Assembly: GCA_002698985.1 (NCBI GenBank)
Contig: PAAY01000097.1
Coordinates: forward strand, 1-64,000
Origin: Saprospirales bacterium
Lineage (GTDB): Bacteria > Bacteroidota > Bacteroidia > Chitinophagales > Saprospiraceae
DNA: 64,000 nucleotides
Direction: 5' to 3'
Shown: positions 53,804 to 62,238 of the stretch, in pieces
Numbering within the stretch: the stretch's first letter is position 1
Layout: every line of letters begins with the position of its first letter
Notes under the pieces: model-generated
What the model was told of the DNA's origin: nothing
The model's input: the letters and a program-made list of their open reading frames with translations, nothing else
Databases searched by the model: none
Position numbers and translations under genes: made by a program

Positions 53804-54727
53804 ATGAACCCTGGCGGAAAGAAAATACTGTGGGTCTTTGCTTTTCTGGTGGTCACCTTCACCGGCGACAGGATTGGCGGTGCCTTGCTGGAAAGCATTG
53901 TTTCGCAAAGCAAGTTTCGCTTCAGCCGGCTGTACCGTGGAGAAGCCGGTTGCGACCTGCTTTTCATGGGCAACAGCCGGGGCCTCATTTTTTACCAACC
54001 CTACATCGAAGAAAAAACAGGCCTGCAAACCTGCAATCTGAGCTACAACGCCATGCCTATGAGCCTGGCAACTGTGCTGCTGGAAGATTACCTGGACAAT
54101 AACAAAGCTCCCCGGAAACTCATCCTCGACATCAGCATGCTGGATACCCGGATGGACGAAAACCTCTCGACAGGATTCAACTGTTACACACCTTATTCGG
54201 CTCGCTTGCGCAATTTCCTGAAAGCGCGTTTCCCGAAGGCCTATTACGGCGGTAGGGTTTCGCACCTGTACCGCTACAACAACGAAGTTTTTCAGCGGGC
54301 CCTGTTTTACTGGAAGAAATCAGACAAAGACTGGCTGCTGGACAGGGTGATCACACCGACCCTGCAGGAGAGGGTCAAAGAAGAAGGGCCTTTCCTGTTT
54401 AATTTTACCGATGAAATGCTGGCTGATCTGAAAGCAGTGGTTGACACCTATCGGGAGAAAGGCGTGGAAGTGGCCCTGGTCGTAAACCCTTACTACCCAC
54501 CTTTTGCGAAGAAAATAGCCAACCTCGATGAACTGATCGCTGCCATAGAGAAGGCGACCGGGCTCACCGTTCACAACTACGCCGATTCCATTGCCGGAAC
54601 GGAAGGGTTCGGAGACTACCAGCACCTCAACAAAACGGGCAGCCGACAGTACCTCGACCTGCTCATCAAAGACGGCATTCTTCCCGTTTCAGACAGCTTT
54701 GGGTTTTCCGAAGGAGGAGAACATTAG
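53804..54727 (+). CDS. SGNH-like protein partnered with MBOAT
   Basis: 307 residues with an N-terminal membrane helix or uncleaved signal (6-22). LLFMGNSRGLIF resembles the Ser-containing first SGNH block and FGDYQHLNKTGSRQYLDLL the Asp-His block, at positions expected for AlgJ/DltD-like acetyl-carrying partners. Other blocks are weak, so catalysis is inferred. It starts 4 bases after the MBOAT gene. Its last 4 bases overlap the convergent gasdermin-like gene. Confidence 0.7.
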   Translation: MNPGGKKILWVFAFLVVTFTGDRIGGALLESIVSQSKFRFSRLYRGEAGCDLLFMGNSRGLIFYQPYIEEKTGLQTCNLSYNAMPMSLATVLLEDYLDNNKAPRKLILDISMLDTRMDENLSTGFNCYTPYSARLRNFLKARFPKAYYGGRVSHLYRYNNEVFQRALFYWKKSDKDWLLDRVITPTLQERVKEEGPFLFNFTDEMLADLKAVVDTYREKGVEVALVVNPYYPPFAKKIANLDELIAAIEKATGLTVHNYADSIAGTEGFGDYQHLNKTGSRQYLDLLIKDGILPVSDSFGFSEGGEH

Positions 54728-55560
54728 TCCCATTCCAGCAGACCTGGCTCGAAAAGGTCGTCATCCAGTTCCACCGGTTGAGGAACCTCCACTTCTTCGG
54801 GGGCAGCACCGGGTGTTTTGGATTCTCTGGTAATCACCGTAAGGCCCACGCCGAGTACCCCTGTATCCGGATTCAGTTCCAGCCTGACACATGAAAATGC
54901 GAAGGTGAGAAAGTCTTCCCCTTCGAAAACGATGGAATTATTGCCGCCTTTTTTCACCTCCACTTTGGCGGAGGCGTCGCTGGCAATTTGTTGCAGTACG
55001 GGCACTTTTGCGTCGATGCTGCCATCAGAGGATTTTTCCACATTGATGGCAATGCCGTTGCTGACGATGACATCCGTAACCATGAGCATGTTGTGGGCAT
55101 CGTGACCGAGGAAGATGCCGACGGAAGGGTGGGTGAGATCCACGGTTTTACCGTTGAGAATGGAGCCCAGCTCGTTTTTGTCGATCCAGTGTCGGCGCAC
55201 ATTCTGGAAGGCAAGCGAAACGGTCTTTGCATTGGCCAGAGCCGCAGTGACGCTGGCACCAGGCAAGTTGAAACCCTGGAGGAATCCATCCAACAGCTTG
55301 GCGCCGATGTCCCAGTCCATGGAACGGGTTTTCTGGATTTCCACGTTGGCCACAGCATCGTCATGGATCACCGGTTCAACATCCGGGTTGCCTTTGAGCA
55401 GGTGCTTCAGGTAACCCCTTTTGTCCGTTTTGCCGGCTTTTTCAGCCACAATCAACAATGGTTGCACGCTGCTGTCGGGCACCCGCATCGGGGTGGCGTT
55501 GAAATGCTTTCGAAGCAGGGTGGTGGTGTCGTTTTTGCAGATTCTGAAACGGAATGACAT
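54724..55560 (-). CDS. candidate bacterial gasdermin (pore-forming cell-death protein)
   Basis: 278 residues, no signal peptide, no membrane helix. Several stretches match what I recall of bacterial gasdermins: an early Cys (Cys8) near the N-terminus; MRVPDSSVQPLLIVAEKAG at 25-43, like their 'lP...I.PL.v..r.g' start; ANAKTVSLAFQNVRRHWIDK (109-128); MLMVTDVIVSNGIAINVEKS (159-178); and IVFEGEDFLTFAFSCVRLEL (210-229), then a ~45-residue acidic tail (PVELDDDLFEPGLLEWD) that could be the short autoinhibitory peptide. The known family is activated by a neighbouring protease; none is adjacent here. The gene sits alone, opposite to the polysaccharide genes. Family assignment needs a profile or structure test. 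Confidence 0.55.
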   Translation of the reverse strand: MSFRFRICKNDTTTLLRKHFNATPMRVPDSSVQPLLIVAEKAGKTDKRGYLKHLLKGNPDVEPVIHDDAVANVEIQKTRSMDWDIGAKLLDGFLQGFNLPGASVTAALANAKTVSLAFQNVRRHWIDKNELGSILNGKTVDLTHPSVGIFLGHDAHNMLMVTDVIVSNGIAINVEKSSDGSIDAKVPVLQQIASDASAKVEVKKGGNNSIVFEGEDFLTFAFSCVRLELNPDTGVLGVGLTVITRESKTPGAAPEEVEVPQPVELDDDLFEPGLLEWD

Positions 55561-55991
55561 GGTATTGGATTTTGGCGGTGAAAGCCAGAAGAGAATGTAT
55601 GCGTGAAAGGTATGAGATGTTGAGGTTTTTTTGGGTTTTTTTTTGATGTTTTTGATGGGGTTATCGGTTGTCGGTTAGCAGCTCTACTCTGCTTAACTCA
55701 GTTTGCAACTCCATTTACTCTGTGGTTTATTGAGCCTGTCTGACGCCAGGCAGGGATTATGGGGGCTTTTCCCGGCCCAAAAAAATCTGCTGGCACCGGA
55801 ATACAGAAAAAGGCCTGATTTTAGAAGTGCTATCGCCGCAGACCGGATTTGACTAACTTTGGCCGGTCTTAATGAAACCTACCCTTCCCGCACACAGAAC
55901 CGCCGGTATGCGTAATTTGCGCAAGTGACATTTCCACCGGTGGTGTAAGTCAGCTACCCCCACATAATTTGAGAAAACTCTATCGCCCTTT
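55561..55991. other. gene-free interval: repeat words and leader of the Wzc-like gene
   Basis: 431 bases. 55619-55760 has T-rich DNA, gttgtcggttagcagc, ctctactctgcttaactc, and gcctgtctgacgccaggcagggattat, words shared with other gaps. TAACTTTG at 55854-55861 is a -7 element; the following ~130-base leader contains the palindrome ccaccggtgg (55934-55943). Confidence 0.65.
55854..55861 (+). promoter_or_regulatory. -7 element for the second half of the polysaccharide locus
   Basis: TAACTTTG matches TAnnTTTG. No strict -33 element at the right distance. Needed because the opposite-strand gene and repeats separate this block from the first promoter. Confidence 0.45.
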
Positions 55992-58232
55992 ATGGACCTC
56001 TGGTACCTCTTTAACATACTATGGAGAAAGCGGTGGCTCATTGTGCTCGTAACTGTTCTGACGGCAGCCAGCACCTGGATTTTTCTGGGGTCGAAGGCTG
56101 AATCCTACAAGGCCAGAGCGGTCATCTCAACCGGCATCATCGAATACAAAGGCCTTACCCTTCAGAAGGAAGGCTCATTCGTACAGCAATTCCAGATCGA
56201 GAGCAGTTTCAACAACCTCATCGAACAGATGAAGAGCCGCAGTACCCTCAACCTGCTCACCCAGCGCCTGCTGGAGCATGACCTTGGTGTTGACAATGCA
56301 GCCGAACCTCCTTTCCGTCAGCCCGATCCCGGGGAGTTTCCCTTTCCGCAAAGCGAAATTGACAGCATCGTTCAAAAGCTGAAAACCAACCTTTCAGATT
56401 CCATCAATGAACCGCTTACCAACCAGCCGCCACCCTCACAGAAGCTGGCAGAAGCATTTGGTTACGACTACCAAACCCTGAGTGAAGACCTGAAAATACA
56501 AAGGGTGGGGGAGAGCGACCTGGTGTCGGTGGAGTACGAAGCCGAAAATCCCCGTTTGGCTCATTTCGTGGTAAAAACCTTTGTAGAAGAGTTTTTCAAG
56601 CTTTACGAAGAAGACATCTTTTACGAAGAAAACGTCGCCCTGAAATTTCACGAAGAGCAGCTGAAGAAAAGAAGGGCTGAGCTGGATTCCATCGTGCAGG
56701 TCATCAACGACTACAAAAAACAGAACGACCTCATCGACCCCAATGCGCAGCGGGGTTCCATCGTCTCACACCTCAAAGAGCTGGAATCTGATCTCGAAGA
56801 TCAGCGAAAGACCGCCACGGCCCTCAAGGCACAGATCGACATACTCAACCGGAAGGTGCAACAGTACACCCGCTACACCGGTGATGACTACGCCGATCAG
56901 CTTTTTCTGAGCGAGGATTTCAACCGCATCGACCAGCAGATCAAATCGCTGCAAGACAAAATCATAGAGCGCAAGGCCCATGGCAACCGCAACACCCGTG
57001 ACCTGGAAGCCCAGATCGATGAATTGCGTCGCAAACAGGCCAACTACATCGCCCAGGGGGTGCCTTTGAACTCCGAATTGCGCCAGCGAGTGAATGAACA
57101 GGTGCGCTCCTGGATCATGGAAACCGTGGAGAAAAAACTGGACCTTGAACTGGCCAATGCCGCCATCGACTCCTATGAAGCAGAAATTCAGCGGCAGCGG
57201 CAGAAGTTCGACAAGCTGCTCCAGGATGACAGCTACCTGGCCGGCTTGCAGGAAGAAAAAGACCGGGTGGAAAAGGAATACCTCCGGGTGCGCAGCGATT
57301 ACGACGCCACCCGCTTGCGGGCCGAAGGCCTCAAGAATCCGCTGGCACTGGTGGAGCCCGTGGAGTTTCCCTACGAACCCGAGCCCTCGAAAAGGGCTTT
57401 GTTCACCTTGTTTGCCGGTGTGGCCGGCGGCACCTTGACGGCGGTGCTCCTGTTTTTGCTGGCCTTCATTGACAACACCCTGCAAAATGCCTGGCGCTTT
57501 TCGCAGATCGTTGGTCTGCCACTCATCGGGCAGGTGCCCAAAGTCCATGAGCCCGTTTTGGAACTGCACCAACTCTTTGCGAAGGAAATGCCCGAAAAGG
57601 AGCTAGAAATGCTCAAGGAAAGTGTCCGTAAGCTTCGCTCCGCAATAGAAAACCAGGGAGTACATCAGGTGCTTTTCACCAGCCTGAAAGAAGGGGAAGG
57701 CAAAACCTTTCTGACCCTGATGACGGCTTATGCCCTTGCCCTCAAAGAAAAGAAGGTGCTGGTGCTTGACACCAATTTCCGCAACAACGACCTGTCGGCT
57801 TACAAAGACCAGAACACCCTCTTGCTGAAGACCAACGAATCACTGCCGCTCTGGAAAAGGATAAAACGGACCCTGAAAGGCAAGGCTGCCGGGCATACTG
57901 TTGGCTGGCAAGATCCGGTCTTGAAAAACATTCATTTCATCGGCAACAAGGGCGGCGACAAAAGCCCCTCCGAAGTCTTTGCCAACAGGGATTTTGCAGC
58001 CATTCTCAAACAATACCGCAAGCACTACGACTATGTGCTGATGGAAGCGGCCTCGGTCAACGACTATTCCGATGCGGGTGAATTGCTGCCTTACGTTGAA
58101 AAGGTGGTCGCCGTTTTCTCGGCTGAGAAGAGCATCGGACTCAACGACAAGGATGCCCTTGACTGGATGAAGCAAATGGACGGTAAACTGCTCGGCTGTG
58201 TGCTGAACATGGTAGAGCGAAACAACGCCTGA
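55992..58232 (+). CDS. Wzc-like polysaccharide co-polymerase with a degenerate kinase domain
   Basis: 746 residues. N-terminal Wzz domain with helix at 17-35 and a second helix near 473-492; between them a long periplasmic coiled coil. The cytoplasmic end resembles BY-kinases: a P-loop SLKEGEGKT at 564-572 is intact, but Walker A' reads VLVLDTNFRNN (Asp593, second Asp replaced by Asn) and the Walker B position reads YVLMEAAS with Glu685 in place of Asp and no Pro. The C-terminal tyrosine cluster is missing. It probably sets chain length and assists export but may not phosphorylate. Confidence 0.88.
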   Translation: MDLWYLFNILWRKRWLIVLVTVLTAASTWIFLGSKAESYKARAVISTGIIEYKGLTLQKEGSFVQQFQIESSFNNLIEQMKSRSTLNLLTQRLLEHDLGVDNAAEPPFRQPDPGEFPFPQSEIDSIVQKLKTNLSDSINEPLTNQPPPSQKLAEAFGYDYQTLSEDLKIQRVGESDLVSVEYEAENPRLAHFVVKTFVEEFFKLYEEDIFYEENVALKFHEEQLKKRRAELDSIVQVINDYKKQNDLIDPNAQRGSIVSHLKELESDLEDQRKTATALKAQIDILNRKVQQYTRYTGDDYADQLFLSEDFNRIDQQIKSLQDKIIERKAHGNRNTRDLEAQIDELRRKQANYIAQGVPLNSELRQRVNEQVRSWIMETVEKKLDLELANAAIDSYEAEIQRQRQKFDKLLQDDSYLAGLQEEKDRVEKEYLRVRSDYDATRLRAEGLKNPLALVEPVEFPYEPEPSKRALFTLFAGVAGGTLTAVLLFLLAFIDNTLQNAWRFSQIVGLPLIGQVPKVHEPVLELHQLFAKEMPEKELEMLKESVRKLRSAIENQGVHQVLFTSLKEGEGKTFLTLMTAYALALKEKKVLVLDTNFRNNDLSAYKDQNTLLLKTNESLPLWKRIKRTLKGKAAGHTVGWQDPVLKNIHFIGNKGGDKSPSEVFANRDFAAILKQYRKHYDYVLMEAASVNDYSDAGELLPYVEKVVAVFSAEKSIGLNDKDALDWMKQMDGKLLGCVLNMVERNNA

Positions 58233-58241
58233 TACACATTG

Positions 58242-59735
58242 ATGCAGCGGGCCTGGAATTCTATGAACCAGTGTCCGGGTATTTCAAAATCAATCGAGTT
58301 GAAACACGCCTATTGGTTGCGCTCAGGTGCCTACACCCTGATGGAGAAAGCGGTTTCCTTGCTGTACGGCTTTGGAGGCGCTGTCGTCTTGTTCCGTTCA
58401 TTGGAGAAAGCGGAATTCGGCACCTGGGTGTTGTTCACCGTGGTGGTTTCCATTCTGGAAGTCGGACGCATCGGCCTGCTGCAAAATGCCCTGGTAAAGT
58501 ACCTCTCTGAACACAACAACGACGAGGAAACATCCCGCATCAACACGGCATCTGTTGTGCTCAACCTTATGCTCACCGGCGTCATCATTCTGCTGCTCAA
58601 CATCTTTGCCGGAACGGCGGCACAACTCCTCCATGCGCCCGATCTGGCACCGCTGCTCAGGATTTATTCTTTCACCACCCTGGCGCTCATCCCGTTTTTT
58701 CAGTTCAACTACATCCAGCAGGCCAACCTCGATTTCAAGGGGATTTTCTTCAGCAACCTGTTCAAGGGCAGTGTTTTGTTCGGCTACATCATTTTTGCTT
58801 TTTCCTTCGGCAAAAACATCGAGCTGACAACCCTGGCCTGGTACCAGGTTGGTTCTGCAGTGGTTGGCTCGGTGGTGGCCTGGTATTTTGCCCGGCCATG
58901 GCTCAACTACAGCCGCAGTGTTGACTGGCAATGGGTGCGAAAACTCTTTCGCTTCGGCAAATACGTGCTGGGCACCAACCTCAGCACGCAGATCTTCCGC
59001 AACAGCGACAAACTCCTGCTGGGTGCACTGCCAGGTGCCGGGGCCGCCGCCGTTGCTCTTTACGACGCCGCCATGCGAATTACGAACCTCACCGACATTC
59101 CGACGCACAGCATGGCTTCCATGCTCTTCCCGCAAACGGCCCGCCGCACCAGTGAGAACGGCGCATTGAAGTTCCTGTATGAAAAAGCAGTAGGTGCCAT
59201 ACTGGCCTTTCTGGTGCCGGTCATCATCGTAGTTGAACTGTTTGCAGAATGGATCATCCACATCGTGGCGGGGCCGGAATACGCAGAATCAGCCATGCTC
59301 TTGCGCATCACCATACTTTTCGGCCTTTTCATTCCCTATGCGGTCCAGTTCGGCACCCTGCTCGACAGTGCCGGCCGGCCCAGGGTCAATTTTCTATACA
59401 CCTTGCTCAGCCTGGTACTCACGGCAGCCTTCAATTACCTGTTCATCATCAGGATGGGCGTAATGGGCGCAGCACTGGGAACCTTGCTGGCCTATGGCGC
59501 TTCTTTTGCATTGATGCAATGGTACCTGCACCGGCATTTTGGCATCCAGCCACTGCGGCCCTTCATGTACATGGCGGGTTTTGTCCGGTCTTTGCTTCGC
59601 TTCGCAATGCGGCTGTTGCGAGGGGAGGAGTCCCTGCTGAAGGTGATCACTAAATTGGCGAAGAGTGAAGAAGTGTCGCATCCTTCACAAACAGGCACCG
59701 GCAGTGCGCAGCCTGCAAAAGCAGAAAGTTTGTAA
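58242..59735 (+). CDS. polysaccharide flippase (Wzx-like)
   Basis: 497 residues from ATG 58242 (ATG 58263 is also possible). Twelve to fourteen predicted membrane helices, with the MOP/Wzx pattern of an opening SGAYTLMEKAVSLLYGFGG and a mid-protein LFRFGKYVLGTNLSTQIFRNSDKLLLG. It moves undecaprenyl-linked repeat units to the periplasmic face. It lies 9 bases after the Wzc-like gene. The C-terminal ~45 residues are a hydrophilic tail. Confidence 0.9.
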   Translation: MQRAWNSMNQCPGISKSIELKHAYWLRSGAYTLMEKAVSLLYGFGGAVVLFRSLEKAEFGTWVLFTVVVSILEVGRIGLLQNALVKYLSEHNNDEETSRINTASVVLNLMLTGVIILLLNIFAGTAAQLLHAPDLAPLLRIYSFTTLALIPFFQFNYIQQANLDFKGIFFSNLFKGSVLFGYIIFAFSFGKNIELTTLAWYQVGSAVVGSVVAWYFARPWLNYSRSVDWQWVRKLFRFGKYVLGTNLSTQIFRNSDKLLLGALPGAGAAAVALYDAAMRITNLTDIPTHSMASMLFPQTARRTSENGALKFLYEKAVGAILAFLVPVIIVVELFAEWIIHIVAGPEYAESAMLLRITILFGLFIPYAVQFGTLLDSAGRPRVNFLYTLLSLVLTAAFNYLFIIRMGVMGAALGTLLAYGASFALMQWYLHRHFGIQPLRPFMYMAGFVRSLLRFAMRLLRGEESLLKVITKLAKSEEVSHPSQTGTGSAQPAKAESL

Positions 59736-59764
59736 ACGATGGAGACGGGATTTTCCCGAATGAG

Positions 59765-60607
59765 ATGAACCAATGCCCCCGAATGAATAACACCATGGGA
59801 ACGAATACTTTGGAACCAATGATACCACCGGCGCTTTACCACGAAGGCATCACTTATGCCGAACAGAATTTTCTGGACGACAATGCCAACCACCTGCGGG
59901 TTGACAAGAACCTCCTTCGGAAAATGTTCAACCTGGATGGGAAGAAAATCCTGGATTTTGGCTGCGGCATGGGTGGCATGACCCTCTGGTATGCCCGCCA
60001 GTGGGACTGCACCGTTCATGGCTTTGACATCGACCGCCACCACATTCAGATAGCCAAAGACCTTCAGGAAAAACACCAGGTGAAAAATGTAAGGTTTGAA
60101 GTCCGCAACATCCTTACTCACCCGGTCCACGACAAATACGATTTCATTGTCCTCAACGATGTGGCGGAACACATCCAGTACCCCATACTCGAGGAGATTT
60201 TTTGTTCGCTGCGCAATGTGCTGGCAGAGGGCGGGCACATTTTCATTTCTTACCCACCCTGGCAAAGCCCTTATGCCAGCCATGTGACGCACATTCTGGG
60301 CCTTCCGTGGTGCCAGTTTTTGCCTCAGGGCATCTTGCTGAAGTGGATCGAAAAGAACAACCGCATGATCGTTGGCGAAGAGGAATCAGACCTGGTGCAG
60401 GCTTACAAGGGACTGAATCGGCTGACACATAAACGCCTGATCCGCACCATCCGGAAGAGCGGCCTGGTGCCGGTTTTCCGGAAGAGCCATTCGTTCCTGA
60501 ACAACCTCAAAGCACTCGAAAACGTGAACCTGCGCTTTTTCCCTTTTTCCCTTTTGATCACCAAAGAATTTCTGGTTTTGCAAGCCCCTGAAAACGAAAG
60601 CTCATGA
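59765..60607 (+). CDS. class I SAM-dependent methyltransferase
   Basis: 280 residues (an internal Met at residue 11 or 19 could be the true start). Rossmann motifs: KILDFGCGMGGMTLWYAR binds SAM, VHGFDIDRHHIQIAK is the acidic loop, and DFIVLNDVAEHIQYP the post-motif. It resembles the UbiG/small-molecule group and probably methylates a sugar or lipid-linked intermediate in this locus. Its stop overlaps the next start (ATGA). Confidence 0.88.
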   Translation: MNQCPRMNNTMGTNTLEPMIPPALYHEGITYAEQNFLDDNANHLRVDKNLLRKMFNLDGKKILDFGCGMGGMTLWYARQWDCTVHGFDIDRHHIQIAKDLQEKHQVKNVRFEVRNILTHPVHDKYDFIVLNDVAEHIQYPILEEIFCSLRNVLAEGGHIFISYPPWQSPYASHVTHILGLPWCQFLPQGILLKWIEKNNRMIVGEEESDLVQAYKGLNRLTHKRLIRTIRKSGLVPVFRKSHSFLNNLKALENVNLRFFPFSLLITKEFLVLQAPENESS

Positions 60608-61818
60608 ATTCAGCACCCGACATCGTTTACTACACGCTTTTTCCGTGGGACATGCCTTACTCCTCGGTGTCTTTGTCGCTGACTGCTGAGCTGGCCAAAA
60701 CCAGCCGGGTGTTCTACGTCAACCACCCCTACACCTTCAAAGATGTTTTGACCCGGATGGGAGAGCCGCTGACCAAAAAGCGTGCAATGGCCATGCTGAC
60801 CGGAAAGACCATTTACGAGGAAATACCTGGCCACCCATCTGTGACTGGCGTTCAGCCACCGGCTGTGCTGCCCATCAACTGGCTTTCAGACGGTCCAACT
60901 TTCAATAGTCTGTATGAATGGAACCGCAAAAGGGTGCTGGGCTCCATTCGGGAATTGCTGAGCAAGCACCGCCTCCGGAATTTCATTTACCTGAATTGCT
61001 ACAACCCTTACTACGCCGGCGTTTTGCCGAAGGGCTACGGCCAACTGATCAATATCTACCAGTGCATCGACGACATGGAGGAAGAGACCTACACCGCCCG
61101 GCACGGCGCCCGGTTGGAGCGGGAGGTAATCAAAGATGCCGACCTGGTGCTGACAACTTCCCGGGGCCTTTTGAAAAAGTGCCGGGCCATCAATCCCGAA
61201 AGCCATCCGCTTTTCAATGCTGCCAACACTGCCGTCTTTGAAGAGGCACAAAACCGGACTTTCGAACGCCCCAAAGAACTGAAGGGCCTGGAAGGAAAGC
61301 TGATCGGTTTCACCGGAAACATGGACCCGCACCGGATAGATTACCAATTGCTGCTGGAGGTGGCCCGCCGCCACCCCGACAAACACCTTGTGCTGGTTGG
61401 TCCCCTGAACAGCGATGAGCCTCAAAAAATTGGCCTCGACAAGTTGCCGAACGTGCATTTTACTGGTGGCAAACACATATCCGAATTGCCCGCCTACCTC
61501 CAACATTTCGATGTGGTGCTGATACCTTTCAGACTGAACAAACTGACCGCCAGCATATACCCCCTGAAAATCAACGAATACCTGGCCGCCGGAAAGCCGG
61601 TGGTCTCTACCCGTTTTTCCGAAGACATCCAGGATTTTGAAAAAGTCATCTACCTGGCCAGCGACAGGGACTCCTTCCTTGCTGCCACCGACAGAGCCAT
61701 TGCCGAAGACAATGAACACCTCATTGCGCAGCGACAGGAGGAAGCCCGGAAAAATACCTGGGAAGAAAGAGCCCGCCAGTTCTGGAAATTGGTGGACAGC
61801 AAGCTAGCTGTTTCTTGA
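60604..61818 (+). CDS. GT-B glycosyltransferase (family 4/1-like)
   Basis: 404 residues. N-terminal acceptor half with YYTLFPWDMPYSSVSLS; C-terminal nucleotide-sugar half with IGFTGNMDPHRIDYQLLLEVA, HLVLVGPLNSD, FTGGKHISELPAYLQHFDVVLIPF and PLKINEYLAAGKPVVST, whose Glu is the family's donor-binding residue. It resembles TuaH-type transferases. It overlaps the methyltransferase gene by 4 bases, so the two are translationally coupled. Confidence 0.9.
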   Translation: MNSAPDIVYYTLFPWDMPYSSVSLSLTAELAKTSRVFYVNHPYTFKDVLTRMGEPLTKKRAMAMLTGKTIYEEIPGHPSVTGVQPPAVLPINWLSDGPTFNSLYEWNRKRVLGSIRELLSKHRLRNFIYLNCYNPYYAGVLPKGYGQLINIYQCIDDMEEETYTARHGARLEREVIKDADLVLTTSRGLLKKCRAINPESHPLFNAANTAVFEEAQNRTFERPKELKGLEGKLIGFTGNMDPHRIDYQLLLEVARRHPDKHLVLVGPLNSDEPQKIGLDKLPNVHFTGGKHISELPAYLQHFDVVLIPFRLNKLTASIYPLKINEYLAAGKPVVSTRFSEDIQDFEKVIYLASDRDSFLAATDRAIAEDNEHLIAQRQEEARKNTWEERARQFWKLVDSKLAVS

Positions 61819-61828
61819 GGTTGTGGAA

Positions 61829-62064
61829 TGATGTCTGAATCGCGGATTAATTGGATTATGTGATTGCACGGATTGGGATACGACACATGCAATTCAGCCC
61901 TCATTAAAACCAAAAACTCCGAATGCTCGTCACGAGCTTAGCTCGTTGACGGTGATGTCTGAATCGCAGATTAATTGGATTATGTGATTGCACGGATTGG
62001 GATACGACAGCTGCAATTCAGCGAAATCCAATAATCCGCTTCATCAGCGATTCAGACTTCATCA
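61829..62064. repeat. 70-bp direct repeat with an inverted end (MITE/REP-like)
   Basis: Copies 61829-61898 and 61953-62022 are nearly identical (about three differences). The copy start tgatgtctgaatcgc recurs inverted as gcgattcagacttcatca at 62047-62064, so the second copy is bounded by terminal inverted repeats. No coding capacity. Confidence 0.8.
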
Positions 62065-62102
62065 AAAAAACAATCAAAAAACCTCCACAAAAACCTTCAA
62101 CC

Positions 62103-62231
62103 ATGATTGACAAGCAACCAAAATTTGAGGAAAGAGAATTGACGAAGAAGGAGAAGTTGGCTGAGACCCTGGCCGTGGCCATGGGTGGGCTTTTTCTGTT
62201 GGCCAGTTTTCTCAAGGTTGTCTTTTTCTAA
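62103..62231 (+). CDS. 42-residue single-pass membrane peptide
   Basis: ATG 62103 to TAA 62229-62231. The N-terminal half is charged (MIDKQPKFEERELTKKEKLA); residues 23-42 are hydrophobic (LAVAMGGLFLLASFLKVVFF), a membrane helix ending at the C-terminus. It sits 7 bases before the polymerase gene and in the operon direction, so it may be a small partner of Wzy or just a coupled leader peptide. Codon use looks normal for the region. Confidence 0.6.
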   Translation: MIDKQPKFEERELTKKEKLAETLAVAMGGLFLLASFLKVVFF

Positions 62232-62238
62232 TTAGCGT

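Noticed and set aside
56766-57572. 268-residue open frame opposite the Wzc-like gene
   Set aside because: Antisense of a clear coiled-coil coding region; no independent motif.
61829-62064. Attachment site pair
   Set aside because: The copies are only 124 bases apart with no integrase; a small repeat element explains them better.
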